64,000 nucleotides of DNA. It comes from Fasciolopsis buskii. Taxonomy: Eukaryota > Platyhelminthes > Trematoda > Plagiorchiida > Fasciolidae. The stretch covers positions 665,201 through 729,200 of the forward strand of contig LUCM01004193.1 in NCBI GenBank assembly GCA_008360955.1. Reading direction: 5' to 3'. Every line of letters starts with the position of its first letter. The first letter of the stretch is position 1. Shown in pieces: positions 1 through 13,800 of this stretch. A program made the position numbers and the translations under genes. The notes below the pieces were generated by a model. It was not told the DNA's origin, made no database searches, and was given only the letters and a program-made list of their open reading frames with translations.

Positions 1-947
1 TGCCCAATAATGTTAAAAACCCACCAAATGTTTTAGAAAAGTCTTGAAATCTCGTCTCTGTGGGACTGATACGAAGCTCCGTAGAACGAGCAGACAGTTA
101 AAATAACTACACAGACCACCTAGAAGTTAACCAGTTTACAGTCATGAGGAAAATCCAATCGGAAAGCTTATGTTTAATTCCTAGACAGTGATGAATCATG
201 TGGTTAATGGTAATTGGTCAGAATGAGCAATGGTTTAAAGCTAAATGATTCATTGTTTCACTTGGTGATGAATAAAAAGTTTACTCGGAATAACACAGAA
301 GATTTCGCGGTTGATGCCACTGGCCAGTTATGGGCACCCGGTACTCTTCTGTCCAAATATAGCAGTAACTTCACAGTCTCAGACCTTGTGTTCCCTTTCA
401 TAGCTAAGCGAAACTTCCGAGGAATCACTTTGTGATTCTTGCACGGAGTTACAATCCATGCAGGCTTTTAAATATTCAGATGAGATTCTAGTGGCAATCC
501 TCTTTTTGGGATATTATCGTTTCACTATTCAATTTCCGTTGGAGGCATTCCGCTTCGGATCATGTAAAGCAAAGTCCTTACTATATGTCATACTCCACTT
601 TCCGCTGACTTTCAATTATTTGATCGTCGTGATAAACAAGTAATCAAAGGTGGAATTGAATTCAAGGAAACAGTAATTGGTCTAAGGAACAATCGCGGTC
701 AATTTATCAGGCTCTGTGAGATTCGCAGGATTTCGTAAGCAGTTGCGAGAATGACAATGCATCGCTTTTGGTCACTATTCAATAATATCTGACTGGGATG
801 TCTCACAAAATGAGCAGAGAAACTAGTTTTAGGGCCGCCTGTTCGTTAAGTGCCTTGTTGCACGGATGTCTAACCAAATGAGGAAAAAAAAATAAAAGTA
901 CGGCATTTTGATTATTTTGAGCAAAAGAATCTGACAGTTGCACTTAC
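1..947 (-). other. Intron 3' of the last recognised CAT exon
   Basis: Starts with a GTAAGT donor at 947-942. I looked for the family's final segment (an 'IYFxYGIxHS'-like peptide) on the minus strand and did not find it. Short plus-strand open frames at 214-435 and 458-643 have no recognisable similarity and no supporting context. Confidence 0.6.
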
Positions 948-1056
948 CAAGAAGCATCCATATAGCGTAATAAATCCAAGTTATTCCGGACATTTTAAAC
1001 ATCAGGTGTAAATTGATTACAATGTTCAGCGCTGGGAGCCAAGGTACTCCGGGCAT
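948..1056 (-). CDS. SLC7A-like: CAT transporter exon: penultimate region, late membrane segment
   Basis: The exon is 109 nt: 36 codons plus one base. It opens after a CTGCAG acceptor at 1062-1057 and ends at a CTTG|GTAAGT donor. The peptide starts MPGVPWLPALNIVINLHLM and ends ITWIYYAIWMLL. It matches the conserved CAT stretch with a VPxLPxLxI motif and 'TWxxxxxWM', just before the final membrane segment of the family. It enters in phase 0, which fits the phase-0 end of the upstream exon at 2783, and leaves in phase 1 with a G that would begin a glycine codon. No following exon was recognised in positions 1-947, so the C-terminus probably lies outside the window. The initial ATG is an internal methionine at the splice junction, not a translation start. 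Confidence 0.92.
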
Positions 1057-2782
1057 CTGCAGAATGGCCGAAGCCAGACCGAAGAAAAATTGGCATAGTA
1101 AGAAGGATGTTGAATCAATCGGGTCATGGGTGCTGGGTATTTTTTGATAGTTTTCATTATCTTGAACAGGAAATCGCTGAGTGCGTCCGGGCTTAGCTAC
1201 GGTCCCTACGGGTGGTGATCAAAATATGAATCATCTAAAATGTTAGGATCGTAATTGTTTCACGGAAACCAAGTGGTTGCTACCACCGGTCTGGTTACCA
1301 CGACATACACTTCGGAATCATTCAAGATACTTCATTTTAAGTTTTAGATTGACGGCTATCACAACATTTTCTGAGATTCCAATATCCCCCTGATATTTAA
1401 AATACATCAGCATGCCAACAATCTAATCCTAAGTATTAGATAGCAATTTCGTATTTTCGTCCACATTATTTGGAGATCAGTTTCAACCCCGAGCAAGCAA
1501 AATGCGTGCCAGTGGAAATCTTTAGAAAAAGTTTAACTTCTTCAGAATACAACAAATTTTGCCTTAATATTGAAGGCGTCGAAATCGATTAGATAGCTGT
1601 TATAACTTCAGCCTTTTCAGTATTTCATGTATTCGGGATTCGACGGCAGTAATTTTGTGGCTTTCATTGGTTTTGCAGAATCCCATCAGAAGAAAAATCT
1701 GTTGCGATAGGCTTGTGGTCTGGGAAAGAATGAGTGGATAGCAGGAACCTCAAGACAAAAACATCACTGAAGCATGGCTTAGCAGATACCGAGAATCTGG
1801 GTGGCGTGTGGGAAAAGTAATATTTCTGAAGGCCTTGAATATTGCAACATAAAATGAATATGATAATATTGCATTATTGACAAACTTACACAAACTGTAT
1901 CTTACCGTCAATCAAAGAAGTACTCCACGTAAGTCTTCGGGCACTCCAAATGTGACTACATATCATTTCAGTCTATTCCTTGACTAAGGAGAATAATCAA
2001 ACTTTTGAATACCCGAACAAAATCGTTAAGGGAATAAGTAAGTTTGAAGACATTCACCGTTTTAATTTGGACGAGAGTTAATCCTCAAATAATTAATCCT
2101 ACCATTAACCGAGTAGCTGTAAGGGCTCACCTGTCCGAAAATTAAATTTGGTTATATCCACTAATACTGAATTTGGGGGAAGAACAGGTATTGTCGTGGG
2201 GTACTTACTACAATCCGCATCATTTTCTGATAATCAAATGTGCCATACATAATAATGGCAATGGCTAAGATCTATGTCAGGAGTGCAAAAGGAAGGGATA
2301 CCGAAACAGACGACTGGATTACTTAAAACTGTAATTAATTGAGTTCTGCTCAATTTTATTCTGCATCCATTGTTTTCTGTTCCGCAAGGCATCGCTGTCC
2401 TGTTGCCGCAGCGAAAAGCCTTGGGCACTGTACATACGCATTCACTGATTTGCTACTTTCATTTTGTCAGTAGGCTAAATATGGTGGCAAAATCAGCAGT
2501 GTGCCAATAAGGTTAAAGGAAAATCATGGATGTGCAATTGATGAAATCAACAATGTTGCCGCAGTCGGCATAACTTCATGTGGCGCTTCCGACCTGTTAT
2601 CATTAGCTATTGCAGAATTGCCGAGTGTTTGTTGCCAAGCTTTAACTTTCTTCATTAATCCGTGAAATATTGCACATCAATTGTAGGTGGGTAAGACTTT
2701 GTTCACGTTAGGGGTTAGAAAGAAACCGATCTGGGCACAGTACTCAATTTTATTATTTCACCATCAACCGAGACTATCTCAC
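1057..2782 (-). other. CAT intron, 1726 bp
   Basis: Lies between GTGAGA (donor side 2782) and CTGCAG (acceptor side 1057). I see no coding similarity, repeat or RNA gene in it. Confidence 0.7.
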
Positions 2783-2961
2783 CTTAAATGTTACTTTGGA
2801 TTCGTTTTCCGGTTGACATTGTAGACTGACACATAAAAGCAGCGTCAAAATGCCGAAAACCACAATCGTAACAACAGATGCGACGAATGAAAACTCTCCC
2901 TCTTTTGGGGACTTGCCGTCAAAATAGATGAGACCAGCGTTCAGACAGATGATAACTAACA
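2783..2961 (-). CDS. SLC7A-like: CAT transporter exon: membrane segment plus QPE loop
   Basis: The exon is 179 nt: two bases then 59 codons. The acceptor is CCCACAG at the 2962 side and the donor is AAG|GTGAGA. The peptide has two hydrophobic stretches, LVIICLNAGLIYF and FSFVASVVTIVVFGILTLLL, separated by a charged loop (FDGKSPKEGE). It finishes with CQPENESKVTFK, the counterpart of the 'RQPExxxKxxFKVP' element that precedes the last membrane segments in CAT proteins. It splices in frame to the 1056-948 exon. Its first two bases (TG) need one base from the upstream exon, but the nearest upstream exon found (16812) ends with two spare bases, so an exon is missing between them. Confidence 0.93.
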
Positions 2962-5764
2962 CTGTGGGAAGTTAATGGCAGGAAAACAAGAAAATTAGGA
3001 ATTAAAATCACCACTCGGAATAAGAGCTACTAATGCAATGAATTTTCCCTTCTTCATCACTCACTAGTGTTATTTGTTACTGTTTATTTCCTTGAGTAGG
3101 AATTTCATGCTTCATGTGAATTAAATTATTGGTTCTCCTTAGTAAAAATCGGGATGCACATTGGTGACATGAACGAAAGTAAGTGAGGAAGGAGCTACAA
3201 AATATTTTCTGAGTCCTTCTTTTCGCGGCAGCGGATAATCCCTTACAAACCAGAATTGAAATAGTTCCCCAAAACAACTGAAACATGGATGCCTGCCACT
3301 TAATTCGACTAAGTTGTTTTAGGGCACAACGAAAAATCTATTTTCGTGATAGAAGCAACCTCCGGCTTACCGAAAATCCGCCGTTCGTGAAATAATCTGA
3401 AGGTTATCAAATAGTGTTTCACTTTATCATCGGGCATTTATTCACATTATTTCGCTTTTGAATGGAACATTCGTGATCTGATTAAAAAGATTGGAAGCTC
3501 AGAAAATAATATTCAGAATAGTTTGAGTGGTTTACTTCTTCACATTTCACTGGCGAAAACTCATACTTATCGTTTAACCTTGGAAGATGGATCGCCAAAA
3601 CTTAAAATTGCGCTCAACACAGAAACACTTCAGAAAAGAATAATGGCTTCAGATTTCCCATGAGATATCTTTTTCAGGATATTTCATATTTGGTACAGCT
3701 ATCAAGTATTGTTCTTTGTTTCCCGGTATAAAAAATGTAACATGTCCGTGAACCTGAGGCGGGACAGCATAAACAGAAAAAAATTCGAAATGGAGGAACT
3801 GACTTAGGAATAAGCAAATTAAGTTTTGTATTTTATTGGTTGTACAGGGTTATCATTAGCAAGGGACCGTCATACTGATATTAAAACGCAGATCAAAGAG
3901 CTCCTAGGTTCGCCATCCATTTTGACTGAACAGCATTTACGTGATTGTCAGCGAAACATGTAAACGGATGAAAAACTATTCGCATTCCATTTGCGAATTA
4001 TCTTGTGCAATTTTGCATTGTGGTTAACTGATATAACCGTTTCAGTTTGAGCAGTTTTACTTGCACTTCTGTATCTTAGTTCCCGTTTGGTTGACTTTTC
4101 GTCCGGTTGCACACTTTTAATCGTTGGTTCATCACTAATAAATATTTCGATCAGATTCAGTTTGTATACGAATAAATTATTTCGATTGTTGACCGGAACA
4201 AGAATAAGTGCCAAACTAAAAACAGTGATTAGGATACTGACTGTCAGACTATTGGTGATACTGGTACTAATATTTCATTATTTCCGATAATCTGAAGAAT
4301 GGCTTTTGAGAGACTCTGCAATTAAAGATTAGGACTGCGATTTTAGTGAACTTTAGGTTATCCACTGAAAGAGATCTTATGGTCATCCTTCCAAAATCTC
4401 CGTTTCATAATGTGTTCGCAAACTGATGATCCGTTGAGAGAGCAGATGCAGCTAGTAGATTAAGTTTGATACAAACCGCCTTCCAAAAAACTATTTAGAA
4501 TTTAAATTATAGTTCAGATTTCACTGGTTGTCCAACTTCTGCATGGATTTGCCAGTTATGAACCGGAAACAATGGTTTTCATGCAGCGCAATAGATTAAG
4601 AGAAAATGAACGTGACTAGCTGCCCAAATTCTGCTCGGCAGGTCTTTATTTCGCTACAACTGAATGTATACAAGTGCACTAAAAAGGAGTGTTATTTCAC
4701 CGTCGTTGGTACAATTATCGGAACCAGGAAAAAACAGCAAGCAACGCCAGGTTAAATAAGCTAGTCAGTCGTGGGACGCCGCCACAACGGCTGCCGAGAT
4801 CTATCCGCAGTCGTTCATAGACGAAACTTGTATGTTCATGCTTTTCGATGAGAATTAGGTTGTGGGAACCTGGTAACAGTCAGATGTTACTGTTAGATCA
4901 AGACTGATCACATCCTTACAACGGCTCCTTTAGTAAGTTCTTAGACAACAAATCAGCAAGTGAGAAATCCAACAGTTTGCTGGTAAATTTTCCGAATAAA
5001 CTTGTCCTTCCTTTCCACTTACAGCAGTAATTATTTCTTTAAAAATAACTAACGTTCCGAATATATGAAGTCATAAAAAGCCATCAAGAGATTGATTGGA
5101 TAGACGACATTGCAAATGAGTCGTGAAAAGCGTTAGAAATTTTATGCAGATAGGGACGAAGGCCAGAACAAGTAGCTTAAGTAAAACTTTACTATTGCAA
5201 ACTAACAGGAAGTGCATGTGTGCATGCGCAAATACCAATGTACGAAATAAATCTGTAGCGCCGTAGACTTCGTCAACCAATTTACCCAACCAATGAATTG
5301 ATCGCGTGAGACGTAGGACGATGCACGATTGTTGCCACATTCGCTAAGCCAACTATCGACGGAGCATCAAAAATTGGTTTACAAATCAAAGTGGTAAAGC
5401 TGTTAAGAAATGAATTATATATCACAAATCCTTGGTAAAGGCGGTCTGAAGCCAGGAGTCCAAGGCATATTATAACTGCAGAATTCACGTGAAAGTCATT
5501 GATAGTGAAAGCGAAATGAAAGCATCTTTAAAATCCTTCAAATGCATTGTCATGCAGCAAAGGAAGTATCATTTAGACTAAAAGGAAATGAGTAAGCTGA
5601 CCATATAAGTTATTAAGAAATACGTGCTAACTGATCCCTAGGTAGTAGGTGGGTCTTTCTAGGGGATTATTTGATCAGAAAGAAAATTAGATAGGGTAAT
5701 ATTTTTCTACGGTTTACTGGCATACGTGATTGCGGTAATGGCGATAGTGGCGAAGGCGGTACTG

Positions 5765-5812
<48 letters not shown>
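5765..5812 (+). repeat. (GTA)16 microsatellite
   Basis: Sixteen uninterrupted GTA units, followed by imperfect units (ATAGTAATAGTAGCA) to about 5828. It lies inside a transporter intron and is long enough to be polymorphic. Confidence 0.98.
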
Positions 5813-8219
5813 ATAGTAATAGTAGCAATATTTACAATTGGCTGTAAAGATAAAGGGAAGAAATACACACGCCCACACTCCACCGGTATATAAGAGGTTT
5901 GTTAAAGACTAATTTATTGACCTAGTTTGCAATGGATTCTGTATTACGTGTAAGCAGACCGAGAGAAATTTCAATGAACAATCTATTTTTGTTTAGTAGT
6001 CTCGTAAACCTCTCTTCTCAACGTAAAAGCTTGGCTGAAATTCATAGATTTTCATTCGCACTGCATGTTTGCTACCTCTACCTCGGGAAATGGTGATATG
6101 AGTTTGACTGGATTGTAGAAAGGTTGGTTGGAAGATACAAAAACGCAAGAAAGTTGCTCATTTACACACAAATTTGTAGCACAACTACTTGAAACCTACA
6201 TAAAAGATAGGTGTTGGTCATAGTGATCCACTGCGATGCCGGAGTTGGTCCAAGGCGATCTCTTCGGGGTGTGAAACACAGTTTGACGTACTGCTTGAAC
6301 GAGTACGGTGCGTTAGATACCGTGCGGCATTGCGAACTGACTGAACTGGCGCTTGCACTGAAAAATAACAACCAGGAAGAATTGGCAATTTGCGATTAGA
6401 AACTTAGAAATAATGCAGTGAGACAGCTCGCTTCTCCGTATGGATATTCTGTTGAAGATACCAGAAGCAATGCTTCTCCCAAAGGTATTTCGCAAGGAAG
6501 TTTGACCTGAAAATCTTTCAGCCCTCCTCATTGGAAGTTCTACAGCAAGTACACTGAACTACTGAACAAATTTTAATCCCGTATAAAACGTCAGTGGTTC
6601 TTATATTTCTGTTTCCATTGAAATGATGTTTTTGTGAAGGGTTTATTCGAGATGGCAAAAATAAAATAAAAGGAACAGAAATTTAATGATTTAAGTAGTG
6701 AATATTGACAATTCTAATGCTTTCAAATTTGCCCGGTCATACAGAAAGTGAATTGTGAGTAATACATTCACTTCGACTCTGTTTCGTAGAGGGAGGAGGC
6801 GAGGGATTGGAAGATCAAATTATCTGAGGAAAGGAATGAATAAAACCGTGTATTTTATATTTGGGGGAAAATTTCATAGTTTCGCGGTGTTTTTGATGGT
6901 TTTCTTATATAAAATCAGTTGAGCTTTCTACATATTAAATAGTCACTCTTTTCGCAGATCCCTCCTTTGTGCCCACTTTTATACACACCGATAAATTTAA
7001 TTTACTGTCTCTCCTCCTGCCCTTCTGCTTTTAACTACATCAGCTCACCTATTTATTTAACTGCCAACTAAATCACTTAATGAAGGTAACTCACCTACTG
7101 ACTGGTGGACTGATTCATTATACAACAGACCCCGTCATTGGGGTAATGGTGAGCATACGGGTATACATAGACACATGTTTTCACACGAATTTTTAGTCGA
7201 CGTCGATCCAGAGGCGAGATTATAATTTAGTCTGCTAATACTAGACCGTTTCCAATCGATGACTGTGTGGAAGAGCCGTGCATTCTATAGCTTCCCTATT
7301 TCGTGATTCGTCATAACTAGTGGGAGGGAGGATATTCGAACTGCAAAACCTCTACCGTAATCCTGCTCATATGATAATCATAACCCAAGAGGATCTTTGA
7401 GTAGACACAAAACCAGTAAAACTTGAATGCTAACAAACGACTTTAAATCAATAAACTAACAAATCACTAATATTGATAATGATCTTGATTGGGGTATTTT
7501 GCTGATTCAGTGGTTCAGAAGTGAAAAGCATAAAAGTGATATTAAAACCCAGAAAGTAGAACGAATGACATCGCAGTGTTTCTTTATAGATTGTCTTTTT
7601 TGTTTACACAGACGAATCAACCTACAACTAATTTACTCGTGTTCCCCACAAACGAAATTTATGCGCACCTTTCCGATTTCCTAAACATTTGGTGTAGGAG
7701 AAATTTGTTGTGATTGGAAATATTCCACGCAAGAACCAACTTCGACAACGCAAAACACGATATTACACGTCACATTAGGCACAAAAGAAGTTCCAGCCGA
7801 CACATCGTTTTCCCCACCAGACCGTATAATTAAACGTCGCTTTCCCACAGACTACAAAGAAACCCGGTGATTTACTCACACAGTGAAAATAATTCTCAGT
7901 TGACGAATTCTACCTGTGACAATAACTGTATGAGTTGAAAGAATTGCAAATTTAAGTCGGATTAGTAATCGCGGTTTCCAGGCTGAAACGCAGTTTTCAT
8001 TTCACCAAGTATGTATTAAATGATTTCATTTCCGTTCAACTAGTTGATTTCAGATTAAACAACTTGTAGCAATTTGGCCTTTGTAATCTGCACAAAGTAA
8101 CTGAGTTTTCGCACAAGCAGTGGACAGGTGCAAACGAAGTGAAAATCGGTTGAATTCGCTAACTGACAGTAATCACTCATTTATTGAACAGCCTCAAGGA
8201 TTGTGCAGTATTTTCACGC

Positions 8220-9169
8220 TAGTATCCAATTGACATTTGCGGCTATCCTGTAGCCACCATCCGGTACAAAGAGGCTGCGTTCTGGGGTCACATGACAGCC
8301 TGCTTGCCTCCGTGATCCACTGATGACTCATATCAAGCATACGATTCAATCACATCTTGACGGTCAATGGGTGGAGGGAGGCCTGACGAATTTGGCCTAC
8401 TAGTCTTCTAGCTGGGTGTTGAGCTGACAACCTAATAAGAAAAAAAGTGAGCGGCAGAATAACTGATCGAAGCAGGTAGGTTTCCACTCAGCCATTCCCT
8501 GCCGGTTGAGAACGCCGATCGTTCTTCGGCTTAACGACTGGCCTCCGGAGCTGTACTGGCCTCCAACCCTAGACGAATCGCACAAACAATAAATTCCATA
8601 CTACATCGGTCGTCGTGCAGGAGAACCGGCAACGTGCTGCCCACTACTTCGGACAGAGCAGGTAAGGATAAGTTTGAGCCCAATCACTTTCCCAGTTGGC
8701 TCAACGTCCCATTGCCTCGTGGATGAGAGTTTTGAGTCAGAGGTTCCGGTTGGGGTTTCCAAAGTAAACCTCCCCTTACCGTGTGGTAGACCATGAAATA
8801 TGGCTCTCCGGATTACTTCAACGTTCTTTCTAAGGGAAACTTTTCTAATTCCAATCCTTCTTACTTATGGACCACGTGAGATTCCACAAAGAATTGCTGC
8901 TCGATGGAAGCGTTAAATGGAAGGCAGGATATAACTTAGAAGCATTGCATATGCCGAAGTGTTTATTCCATTTGTTTGTCTTCATATTCTGCACGCCCAA
9001 CCAAATAGGGCAACAAGCTGCCTTAGCTAGAAATTTTAAGTGAAATCCATGTTTTATCTCCGAAAAGGACTTACAAGAAACCACCTTCACCATTGTCGTT
9101 CGTTGCCCAAGTACCCAGTCATTCGCTCAGTTCACTCTTCGGGTATCAGGTGATCCGGTTTCGACTCTC
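8220..9169 (+). mobile_element. Possible 5' part of the RTE LINE
   Basis: This stretch is visibly more GC-rich than its surroundings and runs directly into the decayed endonuclease. No clear endonuclease N-terminus could be read from it. It may be the untranslated or N-terminal portion of the same element, or an independent repeat. Assignment is by adjacency and composition only. Confidence 0.35.
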
Positions 9170-10705
9170 ATGGTTTGGCTGTGGTTTGGGTAGTTCGAAG
9201 CGTGAGAACTGAGTACATTGTTAGAATGGATCCCAATCAACAGTCGTTTTTGTGCTGTCCGGTTGAACGGTTCCCTACTAATCAGCATTAGTCGACTGAA
9301 GCGACACTGTTTTTCGCCTTATGTGTGTGTGCCTCTATGGTATGCAGCTATCCTGAGGCCACAGAAGAGTTCTGCCAGAACTTTTCCCGATTTTCCCGAA
9401 GTGCACGTTAAACAGACCTTGCGTCATTTGCCGGTGATTTCGACACCCGAGTCAGCTACTTAAAAGAAAAAAACGTCACATTGGAGGTCCATATTCTGTC
9501 CCGTCGACCGCATCGACAACGGTAATCGTCTCATCCAAGTTAGCTGCGACAACCGGCCATCTGTGACAAACACAAACCTTGGACACAAAAAGCGATATCA
9601 GCTCACCTGGCAATGTCTTTCTTTACGGTGTTGGATCCAGAATGTTTACACAGCCATCGATCACGGGTAACACCGATCACTTGAGAATTTTGATCATTTT
9701 GATCCACGCCAGTAGAATCAGATCATACCTTAGTCCGTGCTCGCTTTCATTTGTATCTAATGTGTGGTCAAACCAAGCGTTCTGCACAGTGAATTCTAGG
9801 CGATAAATCGCTGATTTCAGTCCCAGTCGAAGCTTTCACCATGGTTGTCGTCTCAATGAAATGCCCAGGATCCAAGCGGAAACCGGGAGCTGATCAAAGG
9901 GGCCTTCAACTCAACGGGAACTGTTACGCAAGACTCATGTCCACGGAAACTTCAGAAACCATGAATATTCCCAACTTCAGTTGCATTTTAGATGCACATT
10001 TATCCATCCCAGCCACCTCAAATACCAGACAATGAGACGCGTAAACCTCTGAGACGTCAACTAACGAAGACCACAAGAAATGACGGCAAGCAGTAGTCGA
10101 TGTATGCATCGACAATGTTGGCAGCTTTTCCAGAATGATTACGAATACTGATCCACAGAGGCCGAGGGTAGGCGAAGCAATCAAGGAATCCGACGGCTTA
10201 CTGATTCACTGTCATAAGCGTCGATGGAAACGTTGGGCAGAACACTTTAGGGCCCGCCTACTGGGCCCACTACCACAGTCGGCCTCCAAGTTGTGCTTGC
10301 TAGTGAAACAATACGGTTGAATATCAGTCTTCCAACAGAAATGGAGGTTTTCACGGAGTTAGATTTTCTTAAAAGCCACAGTTTCTGGACCAAATTGGCT
10401 GTCTCCGTCCTCCTTCAAGGATGGTGGAAAGTGTAGACATCGGAGTTAACCAAGCGCTGGGAATCAGTTTGAGTAAGGGATGAGAGTCCTAAGGATTGGT
10501 AAGAGTCGGTGACTGTACCAATAAACAGTGAACGTTATAGATCTTGATATGAAAATCGCAGAGAAATTGCATTCCAGCTGCTCTCAGAGATTACCGTGCG
10601 GCCATAATCTAGTATTCGCGGAAGGCCTATGGGTGAGAATTATGGCTGTTTCCAATTGGGTAAGGGTTGCATTGATCAAATCTTCACGATAAAGCAATCA
10701 CACTG
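9170..10705 (+). mobile_element. Decayed RTE-type LINE: endonuclease and N-terminal part of reverse transcriptase
   Basis: Translated pieces in shifting plus frames follow the order of a flatworm RTE ORF. The endonuclease pieces are LEWIPINSRFCAVRLNGSL (about 9220-9275) and RHIGGPYSVPS (about 9477-9510, family RHIGGxxSVPxDRTDNGDRLIQ), followed by further decayed endonuclease sequence to about 9800. The linker RWKRWAEHFRARL lies at about 10222-10260 (family 'RWxExFxxxL'). The reverse transcriptase entry motif GCIDQIFTIKQSH lies at 10665-10703. Many stops and frameshifts are present, so it is a non-functional relic. It lies inside a CAT intron, opposite in orientation to the gene. The copy seems to lose recognisable homology just before the CA repeat at 10795. 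Confidence 0.88.
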
Positions 10706-10794
10706 ACGGATCTGACCTTCCCCGACATATACGAGCTTACAAGCACACGCAGATATCCATAATATGGTTCCACCGAACTTGAACAACGTACATG

Positions 10795-10810
10795 CACACA
10801 CACACACACA
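10795..10810 (+). repeat. (CA)8 microsatellite
   Basis: Eight CA units starting just after CATG, at the point where RTE LINE homology fades. Confidence 0.9.
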
Positions 10811-13800
10811 AACAGATCCAGGCACACTGACATGCAGATCTAGAGACCTTGTGCCGTAACTATCTCCGTCAAACAACTTCGCGCATCTTTATACAATCAT
10901 CCGGTTGCAGTCACACAATCATATGACTATTTGAAAGCGATTCGAAGACTCGGTGACATTCGGCTTTTCATTTTTTGTTAACTTTGTTTACACTCGTTAA
11001 TTACAGTACATTTTCCGACCAACGAAGTCCATTGACTGTGCAACCACCACTGGTCGGGAATCGAAGTCAACCACTCCTAAAAAAATCCTTAACGCAACTA
11101 GGAGCAAAGTCTTTCGCAATGAATTAACAAAAGGTTGTCAGCAACGGTCGCTTTTCTTTTGTAAGTGATGTGGCTCATTGTCGCACTTAGTGGCATTCTG
11201 GCTTTAGAAATATCTCCTGTTCTGGATAGCTGTTCAACCCATAATTTTCTAGTCGGTCTTTTGCCAATCCTCTTCTGAGTAGATGGTTCTACGAGGTACC
11301 AACCAGAGGACGTTAGTACAAGGTAAATGGTTGCAAAAATTGAAAACTAGTGATAAGGATGAAGTTCTTAAAAATAATCATCTTTTATTTCCTATTATTT
11401 TGTTATACGAAAACTGCACAAAAGTCTGACTGACGGAGAAGAGACAAACGGCGTAAGACTCGAGCAGGCAACCCCCAAGTCCGAAATCGACAGTAGTGTT
11501 TGTGAGATAATTATTGAGTGAAATGGATCATGCACCAGGTCCACTTGATTGTAAATTTGTAAATAGAATACAGCTGAATGCAACCTTTTGTCTCTTGTGC
11601 TGGGTTTTGTCATTTTCATACAAATGGAAATTTCGTTACTGGGAGATATGGTGGATAGAAAACAAAAACCAAATGCGCGAAGTGAGGCTGTGCAGGTTTG
11701 GTGGATGTCGATTGGTTCAACAAGTCAAACTTAGTCAACCGTGATCGTGTTAGAATCAGCCCACACTGTGGTTTATCCCAGTTTAACTATAGAGCCATGC
11801 CAAAGGTTCCTTAGTGCTTTATGTGCCAGTTCGAGTAGTTAACCACTGAAGTCACGCAAGGATATGAAATTTATCCGAGTAATTTTTTCTAATTTTGCTG
11901 CCCACTATTTTATTCGTTGAAGGATCAGTCTTAGTCCACCTGGAAAAATTCGACATATTCCTTACGGTCGACAGTGCTACATTTTTTGTTGATATGTGGT
12001 TTATTTGATTTTACTAACTGTTTTTCAGTCAGCGTCTACATTCAGCTTATTCTTGGAAAACTTGGAAACATTGTATAGCAATTTCACCTGTGTTAGCTCT
12101 CATGAAAAGCACACAGACATCGCTGCTTAACTGGAGTGCAAACCTAGGATCAAATATCGTGAATCCGAGGGCATACCATTTAAATTGAACAGTGCTGACA
12201 ACACGAGTACAATGTTCCCTTGGCTTGTAATAATAGGTGGGGGTTGAGGCTGCATGATGAAACGTTGGAAAACCTGCACTAAGTATTGCGGTAGTAAAAA
12301 CGATCAAGTAACAAAGCTCTGTCTTGTTGCCTGAAGTCTTTTTGGTTCATAAAGGAAGTTCTTCAGCTGACGTGTGAAGTTCTTAGATCCGTCAAATTTG
12401 GCATCAGGTGTGCAAACTATATTAATGCGGTAATCTTGATAAACCGGCGAGAGCCTGTCTAGTTAGCTTGGCTTCAGAATTGTTCGTCCCGTTTTCATGT
12501 TCCGCTTCAAACACGACGGATGTCCACTGTTGATGTTATCAAACAACGTCGAGACAGTTGTACATGGTTTCGAGTAGAACCTAGTTAATACAAAATGAAT
12601 CTCTGAACTATACGTGGCCGGAGTATAAGGAACATTTGTAAAGTATACAGCAACTACACGGTGCACTCCCAAATACTGCCTTTATGGCTCAATTAAGTGT
12701 GCCAAGTGCTTTTCTTCTATCGCGTGGACTGATATAGTTCCGTAAGATTACTCGTCCAGTTTTACGGAAAATTTCATGCTGCCAGTCAAACAGTTTACAT
12801 CTTGACTTTGCACCTAGTTTCAAATTCATGCAATTTCTTTTCATGGTACAAGTAGAGTACTCTTCATGTCCTACGTAATTCGACAAAATATGACCTAAAT
12901 GCTTTTCTCGTAACTCGATTTTGTTTAAAAGCTCAACTGTGCGAAATCATTACGACAATTCTAATTTCATTTTGCCATTATTCACTGCTCAAAAAGGTCT
13001 GATGTTTATCACAACCCCTGGCTCACATTGATTTGAGAAATCCACAAAATACCCCAGCTAGTAAGACACCTCATAGAACGAATGTACATCCTTTTTCATC
13101 CTGTTGGAACAAGATGGAAAAAACGCTTATTCCCCGAGGACATTAATCTATCGTCTCGTTGTCCCTTAAGGGTTAGGCATTTTCTGCACATACGAGTTCA
13201 CTTCCTTTGTTGTATTTTTCTCTGCTCCAAAACAAATTACCATTTCCTGAATTCTAACTAACACTACTGTATAAGGTTCGCTGGTTTCCTTTTGAACGAG
13301 GGTACGTGGAATACCAGATATCTTGACACAGAGCAAGACTAAACAAGATTGACTGAACGTAACCGGGCTTACTTGACTGCACCATTCACTTTTGTCATGT
13401 GTCATGGTTCTACCTCATTATCGGTCTGTCTATGGGTGGATACCTTCACCTTCTCAGATGCGCTTGAAATATGGGAAACGCTTTACTTCTGTTTTGTTTC
13501 TTGCCCGGTAGTGGAATTTGAGCAGACGTACGAAAAGAAGTCTGAAGTGTGCTTTACTCGAACTTTCTTGCTCATTTAAGACATTCTGCATTCGGCTATA
13601 GGCAGTAGTGTTTTTTCCAAGCAGATGAGAGATTGCTTTAATGATTAGGTAACCTTTAAGATATCATCAAAGAACCAAAATTTTCAAGAAAGCTTGCTTT
13701 ATTCCCCCAGAAAAATTTGTGGTGTTTGCGAATAACGAACTGGGTTGTTAAAATTGAAAAATATTCCTCGATGAGCACTGTCCATCAGAGCAACTGTTAC

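Noticed and set aside
4420..4450. CTGATGA string resembling a hammerhead core
   Set aside because: No GAAA at a suitable distance and no stem II; many such strings (also near 14978, 36963 and 59516) occur by chance.
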